Under the pieces are notes generated by a model, which ran no database searches, had not been told where the DNA came from, and was given only the letters and a program-made list of their open reading frames with translations. Source: Flavobacterium sp. 83 (GTDB lineage: Bacteria > Bacteroidota > Bacteroidia > Flavobacteriales > Flavobacteriaceae). Taken from it: DNA of 64,000 nucleotides. The stretch covers positions 744,001 to 808,000 of the forward strand of contig NZ_JQMS01000001.1 in assembly GCF_000744835.1 (NCBI RefSeq). The letters are read 5' to 3'. Both the position numbers and the translations under genes were made by a program. Positions 17,376 through 26,420 of the stretch are shown here, piece by piece (positions within the stretch are counted from its first letter, which is position 1; the number at the start of each line of letters is the position of its first letter).

Positions 17376-18086
17376 ATGAAAAAAATTACCCTTTTAGTAG
17401 CTAGTATCTTCATTATTGGAGGTGGTGTAGCGAATGCAACAGAAAAAACGAATTTTTCTCATGAGAGAAGATCACCTGTTGATTTTAGAAATGCGGATCC
17501 AATTGTCTTCACCGAAAGAGGAATCGAATTTTTTGTTTTTCCTGACGGACAATTTGATTTCAATACACGTCCATCAACAAGTAGCGATATGTATTATAAA
17601 TCAACCCGAACAAGTGCAGTAAACAAAACGTATGGAGCACCTACAAATTTTAGAAACCAAAATTATGGTGTAAAAGTGGAACATGATAATTCTGGTAAAG
17701 TAAGACGTATTGGAAATGTATTTATCAACTATGATTCAAATGATAGAATTAAACGAGTTGGTTCCGTATACATGACTTACAACCGTTATGCCTTAGAACA
17801 AGTAGGTGGATTGCAAATTATCTACAACCGTCGTGGCCAAATTATTGATATTGTTGGAAGTGTAAAAGGACGTAGAGCAAATGAATACAGCCAAAATAAC
17901 TATGACAATAATGATCGTGATTATAGAAATAATCAAAATAACGATGACTACGACAATCGTGATATTGGAAACACTCAAAATTCAAATGATCAAGATCAAT
18001 ACTATTACAGAACTAATGGTACAAAAGCTAAAATCGAAGACACTAAAGTAACAGGAAGTTTAGATATTAGAGTAGATAAAAGATAA
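17376..18086 (+). CDS. Secreted Asn/Asp-rich protein of unknown function
   Basis: An upstream TTG is in frame, but the ATG at 17376 begins a good signal peptide (MKKITLLVASIFIIGGGVAN), so it is preferred (236 residues). The mature region carries short basic, aromatic repeats (VRRIGNVFINYD, IKRVGSVYMTYN, VGGLQIIYNRRG) at about 105-165. A low-complexity tail rich in N, D, Y and R follows (about 170-215). No enzyme motif is visible. The repeats suggest a beta-structured envelope or matrix protein; this is a guess. A sigma-54-like promoter precedes it and a strong bidirectional terminator follows. Confidence 0.8.
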   Translation: MKKITLLVASIFIIGGGVANATEKTNFSHERRSPVDFRNADPIVFTERGIEFFVFPDGQFDFNTRPSTSSDMYYKSTRTSAVNKTYGAPTNFRNQNYGVKVEHDNSGKVRRIGNVFINYDSNDRIKRVGSVYMTYNRYALEQVGGLQIIYNRRGQIIDIVGSVKGRRANEYSQNNYDNNDRDYRNNQNNDDYDNRDIGNTQNSNDQDQYYYRTNGTKAKIEDTKVTGSLDIRVDKR

Positions 18087-18111
18087 TTAGTTTGTTTAAA
18101 ATGGTTAGTTA

Positions 18112-18147
18112 AAAAGTCCCGTTGGTATTCGTATCAACGGGACTTTT
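18112..18147 (+). terminator. Bidirectional terminator
   Basis: AAAAGTCCCGTTG (18112-18124) and CAACGGGACTTTT (18135-18147) form a perfect 13-bp stem with a 10-base loop between convergent genes. Confidence 0.9.
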
Positions 18148-18167
18148 GTTTGAAAATATTCTCCGTT

Positions 18168-18890
18168 TTAGTCACAACCATTGATGTCGCAACTATTCTC
18201 GGTTGTTGTATTCAACAAAGTAACTTTAGACTCAAATTTACCTTCTTCCCATACTTTATCTAACGTTTTTAGAAAAGCGGCTGCGGGTTGCGCTCCAGAA
18301 ATTGCATATTTATTTTCGAAAACAAAAAAGGGAACACCTTGCACGCCTATTGAGTTTGCCGCTGCAATATCTTGCTGTACTTCATTTGCAAAAGCATCAG
18401 AATACAACACTTGTTTAATTTCTTCCGCTTCTAGTCCAACTTCAAGCCCTAATTCGGCTAAGGTATTTAAATCGTTAACGTTCTTGCCTTCGGTCAAATA
18501 CGCTTTAAACAATAGTTCTTCTAAATCATTTGCACGATTGTACTTTTTGGCCAAATGCAACAGTCGATGTGCATTCAATGAATTTGCTAGAACTGCTTTT
18601 TCAAAATGAAAATCCAATCCTGCAGTCTTTAAATTTTGAGTCATGTTATCGAGCATATTTTGAGCCCAGTCATTGTCTTTTCTGTATTTTTCTGCCAAAT
18701 GTTCTACCATATTGTCCTCAGGAGAAGCAATAAAACCAGCGTCTAATTGAAAGCTTTTCCATTCAATTTCAACTGAATCTTTGTGTTCAAAAAGCTCTAG
18801 CGCTTCTTCAATCCTTCTTTTTCCTATATAACAAAACGGACACATGATATCCGACCAGATTTGTATTTTTAATGTATTTTCCATCTTCAT
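18168..18890 (-). CDS. DsbA-family (FrnE-like) thiol oxidoreductase
   Basis: This 240-residue protein has no signal peptide, so it is cytoplasmic. The thioredoxin-fold active site is IMCPFCYIGKRRIEEA (CPFC). An inserted helical domain follows and then the conserved cis-proline loop IGVQGVPFFVFENKYAISGAQP. This is the pattern of FrnE-type proteins (annotated 2-hydroxychromene-2-carboxylate isomerase/DsbA oxidoreductase). A second possible ATG lies two codons in (18884). The C-terminus ends in CDINGCD, an additional cysteine pair. A promoter-like TAATTTTG lies just upstream. Confidence 0.88.
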   Translation of the reverse strand: MKMENTLKIQIWSDIMCPFCYIGKRRIEEALELFEHKDSVEIEWKSFQLDAGFIASPEDNMVEHLAEKYRKDNDWAQNMLDNMTQNLKTAGLDFHFEKAVLANSLNAHRLLHLAKKYNRANDLEELLFKAYLTEGKNVNDLNTLAELGLEVGLEAEEIKQVLYSDAFANEVQQDIAAANSIGVQGVPFFVFENKYAISGAQPAAAFLKTLDKVWEEGKFESKVTLLNTTTENSCDINGCD

Positions 18891-18926
18891 TTATTTAATT
18901 GAAATTCAAAAATTGATTCTATAAGA

Positions 18927-18934
18927 CAAAATTA
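18927..18934 (-). promoter_or_regulatory. -7 promoter box for the DsbA/FrnE-like gene
   Basis: The minus strand reads TAATTTTG, a full match to the Bacteroidota -7 consensus TAnnTTTG, 37 bases before the start codon. No clear -33 TTG was found at the usual distance. Confidence 0.4.
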
Positions 18935-19036
18935 ATCAATTCTGTTTTGAGCATTTTGAGTTTTGGGATTTTATTATAGATACTCGAATAGTAAATATTT
19001 ATTACAATCAAGGAAACAGGAAGTTCCTGAAACCAA

Positions 19037-19068
19037 AAAAACCATCAAAATTGCTCTTGATGGTTTTT
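19037..19068 (-). terminator. Terminator of the nuo operon
   Basis: AAAAACCATCAA (19037-19048) pairs with TTGATGGTTTTT (19057-19068) across an 8-base loop, 22 bases after the nuoN stop. A-rich DNA on the left supplies the T-run for minus-strand transcripts. Confidence 0.85.
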
Positions 19069-19089
19069 GTATATTTTTAAAACTTTGGC

Positions 19090-20460
19090 TTATCCCAATA
19101 AATCCAAAACAAAAGACGGAAACAAACCCAATGCGATATTCAAAACAATCGCTATAACGGCAACAGCATAAATAATAACTGGCGTTCCTTTTCTTTCTTC
19201 ATTTGGTTCTTTAGTATACATCGCCAAAATCAATTTGAAATAGTACCCAACGCTTATGATAGAATTCACAACTGCTACGATTACTAAAGCCAAATAACCT
19301 GCTTGAATCGTTTGATTGAACAAAACCAACTTAGCAAAGAATCCAGCAAAAATTGGAATACCAGCCATAGAAAGCAAAGCGGCTGTAAGAATAGCTGCTA
19401 ACAATGGATTTGTTTTTCCTAAACCGTGAAAATTAACAATATCCTCGTTATCTCTATTTTTGCAAACGTATAAAATCACGCTAAAAGCAGCTATTCCAGA
19501 TAAAGAATAAGCTGACGCATAATACAATAAACTACCTGCTGAAGTGGACAAACTCAATAAAGTCATCAACATAAAACCAGCATGCGAAATTCCTGAAAAA
19601 GCCAACATACGTTTCACGTTTGTTTGTCTTAAGGCCATGATATTACCAACAGTCATGGAAGCCATAGAAATAACAACTACAATAGTTTTAAATGCTTCTG
19701 AAATATCAGCATTCATAACGTATAGCAATTTGTATAAAGTAGCCATTGCAACTACTTTTGCCAAAGTACTCATCAACGCTGTTGTCAATGCCGGTGAACC
19801 TTCGTAAACATCCGGTGCCCAAAAATGAAAAGGAACTGCAGCAACTTTAAATAACATTCCAATCGTTAACAATACAATCCCTATTGGAAACCAGATTGGC
19901 AATTCAGCCGATTGTGATAATTCGCTGATTTCAGTAACGTCAAAACTTCCCATTGCTCCGTAAATTAAACAGATACCAAATAGAATAATTCCTGAAGCAA
20001 AAGATCCCATTAAGAAATACTTCATTCCTGCCTCGTTACTTTTTAAATTCATACGGTCACTTGCCGCAAGAATATAAAGCGAAATCGATAATACTTCGAT
20101 TCCTAAAAAGAACATCGCTAAGTTCCCAAAAGAAACCATTGCCACTGCTCCCGCCAATAAAAATACTTTTATGGCAATAAAATCAGAGATTTTAGATTGA
20201 TGATTTTCGTAAAAATTATGCCCTAAAGCCACTAAGAAAATAGTAAGCACAATAAACAAAGAAGAAAACACAGTTGAAAATTTACTTACAATAATCATAT
20301 TGTTATAGTAACTCTGTGTCGAATTAAATTCAGATATGGTTAAACCAAGAACTGCCAATAATCCAATAATCGTTATTGGAACAATGGCTTTCCTTAAATT
20401 AAAAATTTCAAATAAAAGGCATAAAACACCTAATCCTATTATAGCTATTAATGTATTCAT
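19090..20460 (-). CDS. nuoN: NADH-quinone oxidoreductase subunit N
   Basis: This 456-residue polytopic inner-membrane protein is one of the three antiporter-like proton-pumping subunits of complex I. It shows the Mrp/antiporter core: GIEVLSISLYILAASDR with the membrane glutamate, GMLFKVAAVPFHFWAPDVYEGSP with the conserved lysine and the discontinuous helix, and NVKRMLAFSGISHAGFML. It is the last gene of the nuo operon, 13 bases after nuoM, and a terminator follows directly. Confidence 0.97.
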   Translation of the reverse strand: MNTLIAIIGLGVLCLLFEIFNLRKAIVPITIIGLLAVLGLTISEFNSTQSYYNNMIIVSKFSTVFSSLFIVLTIFLVALGHNFYENHQSKISDFIAIKVFLLAGAVAMVSFGNLAMFFLGIEVLSISLYILAASDRMNLKSNEAGMKYFLMGSFASGIILFGICLIYGAMGSFDVTEISELSQSAELPIWFPIGIVLLTIGMLFKVAAVPFHFWAPDVYEGSPALTTALMSTLAKVVAMATLYKLLYVMNADISEAFKTIVVVISMASMTVGNIMALRQTNVKRMLAFSGISHAGFMLMTLLSLSTSAGSLLYYASAYSLSGIAAFSVILYVCKNRDNEDIVNFHGLGKTNPLLAAILTAALLSMAGIPIFAGFFAKLVLFNQTIQAGYLALVIVAVVNSIISVGYYFKLILAMYTKEPNEERKGTPVIIYAVAVIAIVLNIALGLFPSFVLDLLG

Positions 20461-20473
20461 TTTTTTATTTGAC

Positions 20474-21916
20474 TTAGTTAATTCGGTTTATTTGAGTTAA
20501 AATTTCTTCAAGACTTGGTGTGATCAAATCTATAATTGGTTTTGGATACAATCCAAAGAAGAATAGGACAGCAATTACAATTACCAAAGTTATTCCTTCA
20601 TTGATAGTTACATCAGCAAAAACTTTTGAATTAGTTTCGCCTAACATAGCGTGTTGAAACATTTTCAACATATAATACGCTCCTAAAATTATAGTTAATC
20701 CTCCTAAAATGGCAAACCAAATATTAATTTGTGAAAGACTGTATAAAACGGTGAATTCTCCAACAAAGTTAAAAGTAGTTGGCAAAGCAACTGATGCTAA
20801 AACCAAAATCAAAAACATGGAGGTAAATTTTGGTGTTTGAGTACGAATACCGCCCATTTCAGCTATGGCTCTGGTTTCGTATCTCCTGAATATAATTTCA
20901 GCTACAAAAAACAATCCAACAACTACAAATCCGTGTGCAATCATTTGTAAAACTGCACCACGCAATCCGTCTAATGTCAAAGTGTATGTTCCTGCTGCGA
21001 TTAAACCAACGTGTGCCAAAGAAGAATACGCTAATAATTTCTTCAAGTCTTTTTGCCTCAAGGCTACAATTGAACCATAAATCACACCTGCGATTCCAAG
21101 TCCAATAAAAATATACATGTATTCTTTGGCTGCCAATGGCGCCAATGGCAATTGCCAACGGATAACACTGTACAAACCCATTTTTAGCATAATACCCGAC
21201 AAAAGCATCGTTCCAACAGTTGGTGCTTTTTGGTACACATTCGCCTGCCAAGTGTGGAAAGGAATCAATGGAATCTTAATAGCATACGCTAAGAAGAAAG
21301 CCAAGAATATCCATAATTGTTCAGTTGCAGATAAATTCAATTTGTATAAATCTTCCAATAAAAGACTACCTGCTTTCTGATACATGTAAACAAAAGCCAC
21401 TAACATAAATAATGAACCTGCCAATGTGTAGATAAAGAATTTAACTACTGCTTTTTTGCGTTCTTCGGTGTCGCCATTACCCCAAATTAATGCGATAAAG
21501 TAAATAGGTATCAATGATAATTCCCAGAAAATATAATATAATAACCCGTCAGATGCTAAAAATGTTCCTGCCATTGCAAATGACATAAAAAGAATTAAAG
21601 CATAAAACGATTTTGAATTTTTATAGTCATTCCCAAAAGAAGAGAAAATAATAATTGGTGTCAAAACCGTAGTCAACAAAAGCATTGCCAGCGAAAGTCC
21701 GTCTGCTTTTAAAGCAAAAGAAATATTAGGTTTTGTAATCCACTGTTTGATGAAACTGATATTTTCACCTAAATTATAGTGATTTAATAACACAATAGAA
21801 GCGCCTGCAGCAGCTAACCCAAAGAACAAAGCCACTTTTGAAGCTAGTTTATCGCCTGCAAGAAAAGTTGCAAACGCACCAACCAAAAGTATAATTAATA
21901 TTAGAGATACATTCAT
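20474..21916 (-). CDS. nuoM: NADH-quinone oxidoreductase subunit M
   Basis: This 480-residue membrane subunit is the middle antiporter module. Features include FWELSLIPIYFIALIWG with the conserved glutamate of helix 5, YAIKIPLIPFHTWQANVYQKAPTVG, LKKLLAYSSLAHVGLIAAG with the pumping lysine, and 13-14 predicted hydrophobic helices throughout. Size is normal. It lies between nuoL and nuoN with short spacers (9 and 13 bases), as expected for cotranslation. Confidence 0.97.
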   Translation of the reverse strand: MNVSLILIILLVGAFATFLAGDKLASKVALFFGLAAAGASIVLLNHYNLGENISFIKQWITKPNISFALKADGLSLAMLLLTTVLTPIIIFSSFGNDYKNSKSFYALILFMSFAMAGTFLASDGLLYYIFWELSLIPIYFIALIWGNGDTEERKKAVVKFFIYTLAGSLFMLVAFVYMYQKAGSLLLEDLYKLNLSATEQLWIFLAFFLAYAIKIPLIPFHTWQANVYQKAPTVGTMLLSGIMLKMGLYSVIRWQLPLAPLAAKEYMYIFIGLGIAGVIYGSIVALRQKDLKKLLAYSSLAHVGLIAAGTYTLTLDGLRGAVLQMIAHGFVVVGLFFVAEIIFRRYETRAIAEMGGIRTQTPKFTSMFLILVLASVALPTTFNFVGEFTVLYSLSQINIWFAILGGLTIILGAYYMLKMFQHAMLGETNSKVFADVTINEGITLVIVIAVLFFFGLYPKPIIDLITPSLEEILTQINRIN

Positions 21917-21925
21917 GATATATGA

Positions 21926-23827
21926 TTATTGAGCTAAAAATAAATAAGAAACAATGGCACAAAGCCCTAATACGAAAACAAAAAGATAAAGACCAATGCT
22001 TCCATTTTGTATTTTCTTTCCTTGATAACTTATTTCGTTAGTTACTTTTCCGAATCCAAAAACTAAAGCTGATAAAGCCGTTTCAATAGTATCTCTAAAA
22101 AAACGAGACAAAATATTAATTGGTTTAACAAAAATAGCGTCATAGAATTCATCAACATAATATTTATTGTATAGTACTTTAGAAAACCCTGTGATTTCAG
22201 CATCTTCTGATGGAACTGTATTTTGTTTGATGTATTTTGCATAAGCCAAACCTATCCCTACTAATCCACCTACAACAGCAATAGCCATTAACATATATTC
22301 AGTAGAACCTAAATGGTGTTCTGCTTTTGCCAACTCAGGCAAAATAGGAGTTAAATATCCATTCAACCAACTGTTTCCTGGCAAACTGATTAACCCGCCT
22401 ATCGTTGCCAATATTGCTAAAACAATTAAAGGAAAAGTAATCAAAGAAGGACTTTCATGTAAATGATGCTTTTGTTCAGCAGTTCCTCTGAATTCTTGGA
22501 AAAAAGTTAAAAACATCAATCTAAACATATAAAAAGCAGTCATTATCGACGCAACCGAAGCCACAACCCATAATGGAATTGTATGTTCGAAAGCAACTAA
22601 TAATATTTCGTCTTTAGAGAAAAAACCTGAGAATAATGGAACTCCGGAAATCGCTAATGAAGCAATTAACATCGTGATAAAAGTAATTGGCATCGCTTTT
22701 TTCAAACCACCCATTTTACGCATGTCTTGTTCTCCATGTAAAGCGTGAATAACAGAACCAGAACCCAAGAACAAACAAGCTTTGAAAAAAGCGTGTGTGA
22801 TTACGTGGAAAACAGCCACTTCATAAGCCCCTAAACCTAAAGCCAAAAACATTAATCCCAATTGAGAAACAGTTGAATAAGCCAAGACTTTTTTAATATC
22901 ATTTTGAACCAAACCAATTGTTGCAGCAACTAAAGCTGTAACTGCTCCAACAATCGCAATAATATCATTTACCAAATGCATACTCGGCAAATCAAGACTG
23001 TATAAAAAGTTTAATCTGGTAATCATAAAAATACCTGCTGTAACCATTGTCGCCGCGTGAATTAATGCAGATACAGGAGTTGGACCTGCCATCGCATCCG
23101 GCAACCAAGTATATAATGGTATTTGTGCTGATTTACCACAAGCTCCAATAAATAGAGCAAAAGTGGCAACACCAATCCAATAGCTATTCAAGTTGGTAGC
23201 TGTTGCAATTGCAGTTTTTAATGTAGCAAAATCTAATGTCGAAAATAAGCTTCCGAGGATGAAAATTCCAACTAATAAACCTAAATCTCCAATTCGGTTC
23301 ATGATGAATGCTTTCTTTGCTGCATCATTGAAATCTTGGTTTTTATGCCAAAATCCAATTAACAAATACGAACAAAGACCTACACCTTCCCATCCAATAA
23401 ACATTACTAATAAGTTACTTCCTATTACTAAAGTGATCATGAAGAATATAAACAGATTCAAATACGCAAAGAACTTGTGCATATTTTCATCATCGTGCAT
23501 GTAACTGATAGAGTACAAATGAATCAAAGATCCAATCCCGGTTACAAAAAGCAACCATAAAATGGATAATTGGTCCAATTGAAATCCAAAATCAACTTTG
23601 AAATTACTGATTTGAATCCAGTCAAAAAGAGCAATATGAATCCCCTCAGGTTGTGCTGAAATTCCACTGAAGAAATAAGCGGTAGCAATAAAAGAAATTA
23701 CTACTGAAAATGTCCCTATTATTCCTGAAAGCGATTTTCCAAGGCTTTTGCCAAAGAAAACATTGATTAAAAATCCTAAAAAAGGAGCAAGAACTAAAAC
23801 TAAAGCTATATTGGTATTCATTTCCAT
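21926..23827 (-). CDS. nuoL: NADH-quinone oxidoreductase subunit L
   Basis: This 633-residue subunit is the distal antiporter of complex I with the long lateral helix at its C-terminus. Core motifs are FIGWEGVGLCSYLLIGFW, GKSAQIPLYTWLPDAMAGPTPVSALIHAATMV, IKKVLAYSTVSQLGLMFLALG and HAFFKACLFLGSGSVIHALHGEQDMRKMGGL. The C-terminal region (about 540-633) holds the amphipathic helix and the final anchor. A second ATG two codons in is equally usable. The start abuts the nuoK stop. Confidence 0.97.
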   Translation of the reverse strand: MEMNTNIALVLVLAPFLGFLINVFFGKSLGKSLSGIIGTFSVVISFIATAYFFSGISAQPEGIHIALFDWIQISNFKVDFGFQLDQLSILWLLFVTGIGSLIHLYSISYMHDDENMHKFFAYLNLFIFFMITLVIGSNLLVMFIGWEGVGLCSYLLIGFWHKNQDFNDAAKKAFIMNRIGDLGLLVGIFILGSLFSTLDFATLKTAIATATNLNSYWIGVATFALFIGACGKSAQIPLYTWLPDAMAGPTPVSALIHAATMVTAGIFMITRLNFLYSLDLPSMHLVNDIIAIVGAVTALVAATIGLVQNDIKKVLAYSTVSQLGLMFLALGLGAYEVAVFHVITHAFFKACLFLGSGSVIHALHGEQDMRKMGGLKKAMPITFITMLIASLAISGVPLFSGFFSKDEILLVAFEHTIPLWVVASVASIMTAFYMFRLMFLTFFQEFRGTAEQKHHLHESPSLITFPLIVLAILATIGGLISLPGNSWLNGYLTPILPELAKAEHHLGSTEYMLMAIAVVGGLVGIGLAYAKYIKQNTVPSEDAEITGFSKVLYNKYYVDEFYDAIFVKPINILSRFFRDTIETALSALVFGFGKVTNEISYQGKKIQNGSIGLYLFVFVLGLCAIVSYLFLAQ

Positions 23828-24148
23828 TTATCCTTTTAAGTTTTTTAAATTATCGATAGTAATAGAGCCTAAGTTTCTAAATATTGAAACTAAAATGGCC
23901 AAACCTACCGCAACTTCTGCAGCTGCAACAGCCATCGAGAAAAACACAAAAACTTGTCCTTGGGCATCTTGATGATAGGTAGAAAATGCTACAAACAATA
24001 AGTTTACTGCATTCAGCATTATTTCAATTGACATAAATACGATAATGGCATTTCGTCTGTATAGCACTCCAAAAACGCCAATACAAAAAAGTATTACGCA
24101 AAGGAATATATAATTTTCTATACCTATTTGATTTAAAATATTGTTCAT
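23828..24148 (-). CDS. nuoK: NADH-quinone oxidoreductase subunit K
   Basis: The frame can be extended to a TTG at 24193 inside nuoJ, but the ATG at 24148 ([16 protein letters not shown]) gives 106 residues, the normal NuoK length, and is preferred. Three transmembrane helices are visible, with the conserved membrane glutamates in [19 protein letters not shown] and in [17 protein letters not shown], both needed for proton transfer. The start is 1 base after the nuoJ stop. Confidence 0.95.
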   Translation of the reverse strand: MNNILNQIGIENYIFLCVILFCIGVFGVLYRRNAIIVFMSIEIMLNAVNLLFVAFSTYHQDAQGQVFVFFSMAVAAAEVAVGLAILVSIFRNLGSITIDNLKNLKG

Positions 24149-24149
24149 C

Positions 24150-24689
24150 TTATTTTTGCAGTTTTTCTTTTTTAGACAATAAAACAGTCCCAATCATAGC
24201 AACCAAAAGTAATATGGAAGCAAATTCAAAAGGAACCATATATTCGTTTAGTAATATTCTACCTAATACTTTTATAGACTGAAAATCTTCACCAGTAGCA
24301 ACGTATTCTCCAACAATTGGTTTTGAGTTTATAAAAATCAAAATAAGAACGATGCATATCAAACAAAAAGAAACAATAGCGCCTAATCTGGTAATCCTTG
24401 GTCTATGGACTTCATGTTGTTCATTCAAATTCATCAACATAATGGTGAATAAAAATAAAATCATAATAGCTCCAGAGTAAACAATAATGTGAACAATTGC
24501 TAAAAACTGTGCATTCAATAATAAATAATGTCCTGCAACCGAAAAGAAACAAATCACTAGATAAATAGCACTGTGAATCGGGTTTCTACTAAAAATTGTC
24601 AAAAATGCAGTGGCTAATGTAATAATAGATAAAACACAAAAAATGATTTGTATTGGTGTGGCATTAGCTAAATCAGGTATATGTATCAT
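24150..24689 (-). CDS. nuoJ: NADH-quinone oxidoreductase subunit J
   Basis: This 179-residue subunit has five hydrophobic helices. [24 protein letters not shown] and [21 protein letters not shown] form the helix-3 region that contains the pi-bulge in complex I. The C-terminus [20 protein letters not shown] is typical. Its ATG overlaps the nuoI stop by one base, which indicates coupled translation. Confidence 0.95.
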   Translation of the reverse strand: MIHIPDLANATPIQIIFCVLSIITLATAFLTIFSRNPIHSAIYLVICFFSVAGHYLLLNAQFLAIVHIIVYSGAIMILFLFTIMLMNLNEQHEVHRPRITRLGAIVSFCLICIVLILIFINSKPIVGEYVATGEDFQSIKVLGRILLNEYMVPFEFASILLLVAMIGTVLLSKKEKLQK

Positions 24690-25234
24690 TAATTAGCGTT
24701 TTTAAGTTGAGCATTTTTCATTGCCATTTCTAAAGGCATGACCAGTTTGTCTTTTCCAAAGATAAAATCTTCTCTTTCATAACTAGAAGGAACCAATACT
24801 TTTGAAGTCGTCAGATAAATTGCATCTTTTGGACAAGCCTCTTCACATAATCCACAAAAAATACAACGTAACATATTGATCTGGTAAATCGACGCATATT
24901 TCTCTTCTCTGTACAAATGCTTTTCATCCGCTTTGCGCTCCTCTGCCTTCATCGTGATTGCTTCTGCAGGACAAGACAACGCACACAAACCACAAGCTGT
25001 ACAATTCTCACGTCCTTCCTCATCACGTTTCAACATGTGTTGACCACGATAAACTGGACTCATTTCTCGTACTTGCTCTGGATATTGAATCGTCACTTTC
25101 CTACTAAACAAGTGCTTAATTGTAATAATCAAACCTTTGACTATAGCAATGAGATACATTCTTTCAAAAAAAGTCATCTCTTTATTAGAGACCATTTTTT
25201 TTCTTCCCGATAAGGATATACTTTCTATTGACAT
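24689..25234 (-). CDS. nuoI: NADH-quinone oxidoreductase subunit I
   Basis: This 181-residue peripheral-arm subunit binds two 4Fe-4S clusters (N6a and N6b) through CTACGLCALSCP and CIFCGLCEEACP. The N-terminal stretch up to about residue 55 includes the amphipathic part that sits against the membrane arm. Between it and nuoH lies an unusually long 133-base spacer with a perfect palindrome, described separately. Confidence 0.97.
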   Translation of the reverse strand: MSIESISLSGRKKMVSNKEMTFFERMYLIAIVKGLIITIKHLFSRKVTIQYPEQVREMSPVYRGQHMLKRDEEGRENCTACGLCALSCPAEAITMKAEERKADEKHLYREEKYASIYQINMLRCIFCGLCEEACPKDAIYLTTSKVLVPSSYEREDFIFGKDKLVMPLEMAMKNAQLKNAN

Positions 25235-25277
25235 TTTTTATTTTTATTTGAAGCTTAATCCTGCTATTCGTTTCAAT

Positions 25278-25327
25278 CTTTTATCCTGAACTTGTTTCAG
25301 GATCCTGAAACAAGTTCAGGATAAAAG
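25278..25327. repeat. 50-bp perfect palindrome between nuoI and nuoH (REP-like)
   Basis: Every base from 25278 to 25302 is complementary to its partner from 25303 to 25327; the centre is GGATCC. The core motif TCCTGAACTTGTTTCAGGA is of the kind seen as dispersed intergenic palindromes in bacterial genomes. It lies inside the nuo operon, between nuoH and nuoI. In RNA it would form a 23-25 bp hairpin. It may stabilise or partly attenuate the downstream half of the transcript, or be a mobile REP/MITE-like unit. No T-run follows in the direction of transcription. Confidence 0.9.
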
Positions 25328-25367
25328 GATTTCCACTGCTATCAGGGCTAGGGCTTTTCGGTACTAA

Positions 25368-26420
25368 TTAAAATCCTAAATAAGTTGCAATTTCACTTCT
25401 CAAAATTACAATACCAGTAATCATAATATTGATGATTGATAATGGAATTAATATTCTCCAACCCAAATGCATCAATTGATCGTATCTGAATCTTGGGATA
25501 GTCCATCGAACCCACATGTAGAAAAATATGAATCCACACAATTTGATAAACAAAGCACCAAATCCTATAATATTGGCAATATTTACACCCCAATTTTCAA
25601 CAACCCAACTCATTCCCGGATAATTATACCCACCAAAGAATAAAACCGCCAAAATCGTAGAGGAAATAAACATATTAGCATATTCAGCAAATAAATAAAA
25701 TCCCATTTTCATCGATGAATATTCCGTATGATATCCACCAATCAATTCACTTTCACATTCCGCTAAGTCAAAAGGAGTTCTGTTCGTTTCTGCAAAAGCA
25801 CAAATTAAAAATATAATAAAAGATAATGGTTGGTAAAATACATTCCAATTCATTCCTGCTTGTTGTGCTGAAATTTCTCTTAAACTCAACGTTCCGGTCA
25901 TCATCAACAAAGCAATCATCGAAAGTCCCATCGCAACTTCATAAGACACCATTTGCGAAGCGGCACGAACAGCACCCATCAAAGAGAACTTATTATTAGA
26001 TGCCCAACCACCAATCATGATTCCGTAAACACCTACTGATACAACTCCAAAAAAGTATAACAATCCAATGTTTAAATCAGTTGCCTGCAATAAAATATCT
26101 CTTCCAAATAAATGCAGCCTGTCTCCCCAAGGAATTACGGCACTCGTCATTAATGCGGTACTCATTGCGATTGCAGGACCTACAAAAAACAAAAATCTGT
26201 TTGGTGTATTGGGTTCAAATTCTTCTTTAGAGAATAATTTTAAACCATCGGCAAGCGGTTGAAATAATCCAAAAGGACCGGCTCTGTTTGGTCCAACACG
26301 ATCTTGAAGCCAAGCGGCAACTTTTCGTTCTGCCCAAGTGGAATACATTGCCATCAACATTGTCAAAGCAAAAACTGCAACAATAATGACACTTTTTTCT
26401 ATGATAATAGTACTATCCAT
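25368..26420 (-). CDS. nuoH: NADH-quinone oxidoreductase subunit H
   Basis: This 350-residue membrane subunit forms much of the quinone cavity. Conserved elements are STWAERKVAAWLQDRVGPNRAGPFGLFQPLADGLKLFSKE, the acidic loop FAETNRTPFDLAECESELIGGYHTEYSSMKMG, and MWVRWTIPRFRYDQLMHLGWR. Eight helices are apparent. The start overlaps the nuoG stop by 8 bases. The motifs are quoted in pieces of the continuous protein and leave no doubt about the assignment. Confidence 0.97.
   Translation of the reverse strand: MDSTIIIEKSVIIVAVFALTMLMAMYSTWAERKVAAWLQDRVGPNRAGPFGLFQPLADGLKLFSKEEFEPNTPNRFLFFVGPAIAMSTALMTSAVIPWGDRLHLFGRDILLQATDLNIGLLYFFGVVSVGVYGIMIGGWASNNKFSLMGAVRAASQMVSYEVAMGLSMIALLMMTGTLSLREISAQQAGMNWNVFYQPLSFIIFLICAFAETNRTPFDLAECESELIGGYHTEYSSMKMGFYLFAEYANMFISSTILAVLFFGGYNYPGMSWVVENWGVNIANIIGFGALFIKLCGFIFFYMWVRWTIPRFRYDQLMHLGWRILIPLSIINIMITGIVILRSEIATYLGF

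Noticed and set aside
18181-18609. 142-codon plus-strand frame within the DsbA/FrnE-like gene
   Set aside because: It lies wholly antisense to a gene with clear active-site motifs, and its protein shows no domain or signal.
20898-21251. 117-codon minus-strand frame within nuoM
   Set aside because: It is an out-of-frame reading of nuoM; the real frame carries all antiporter motifs.
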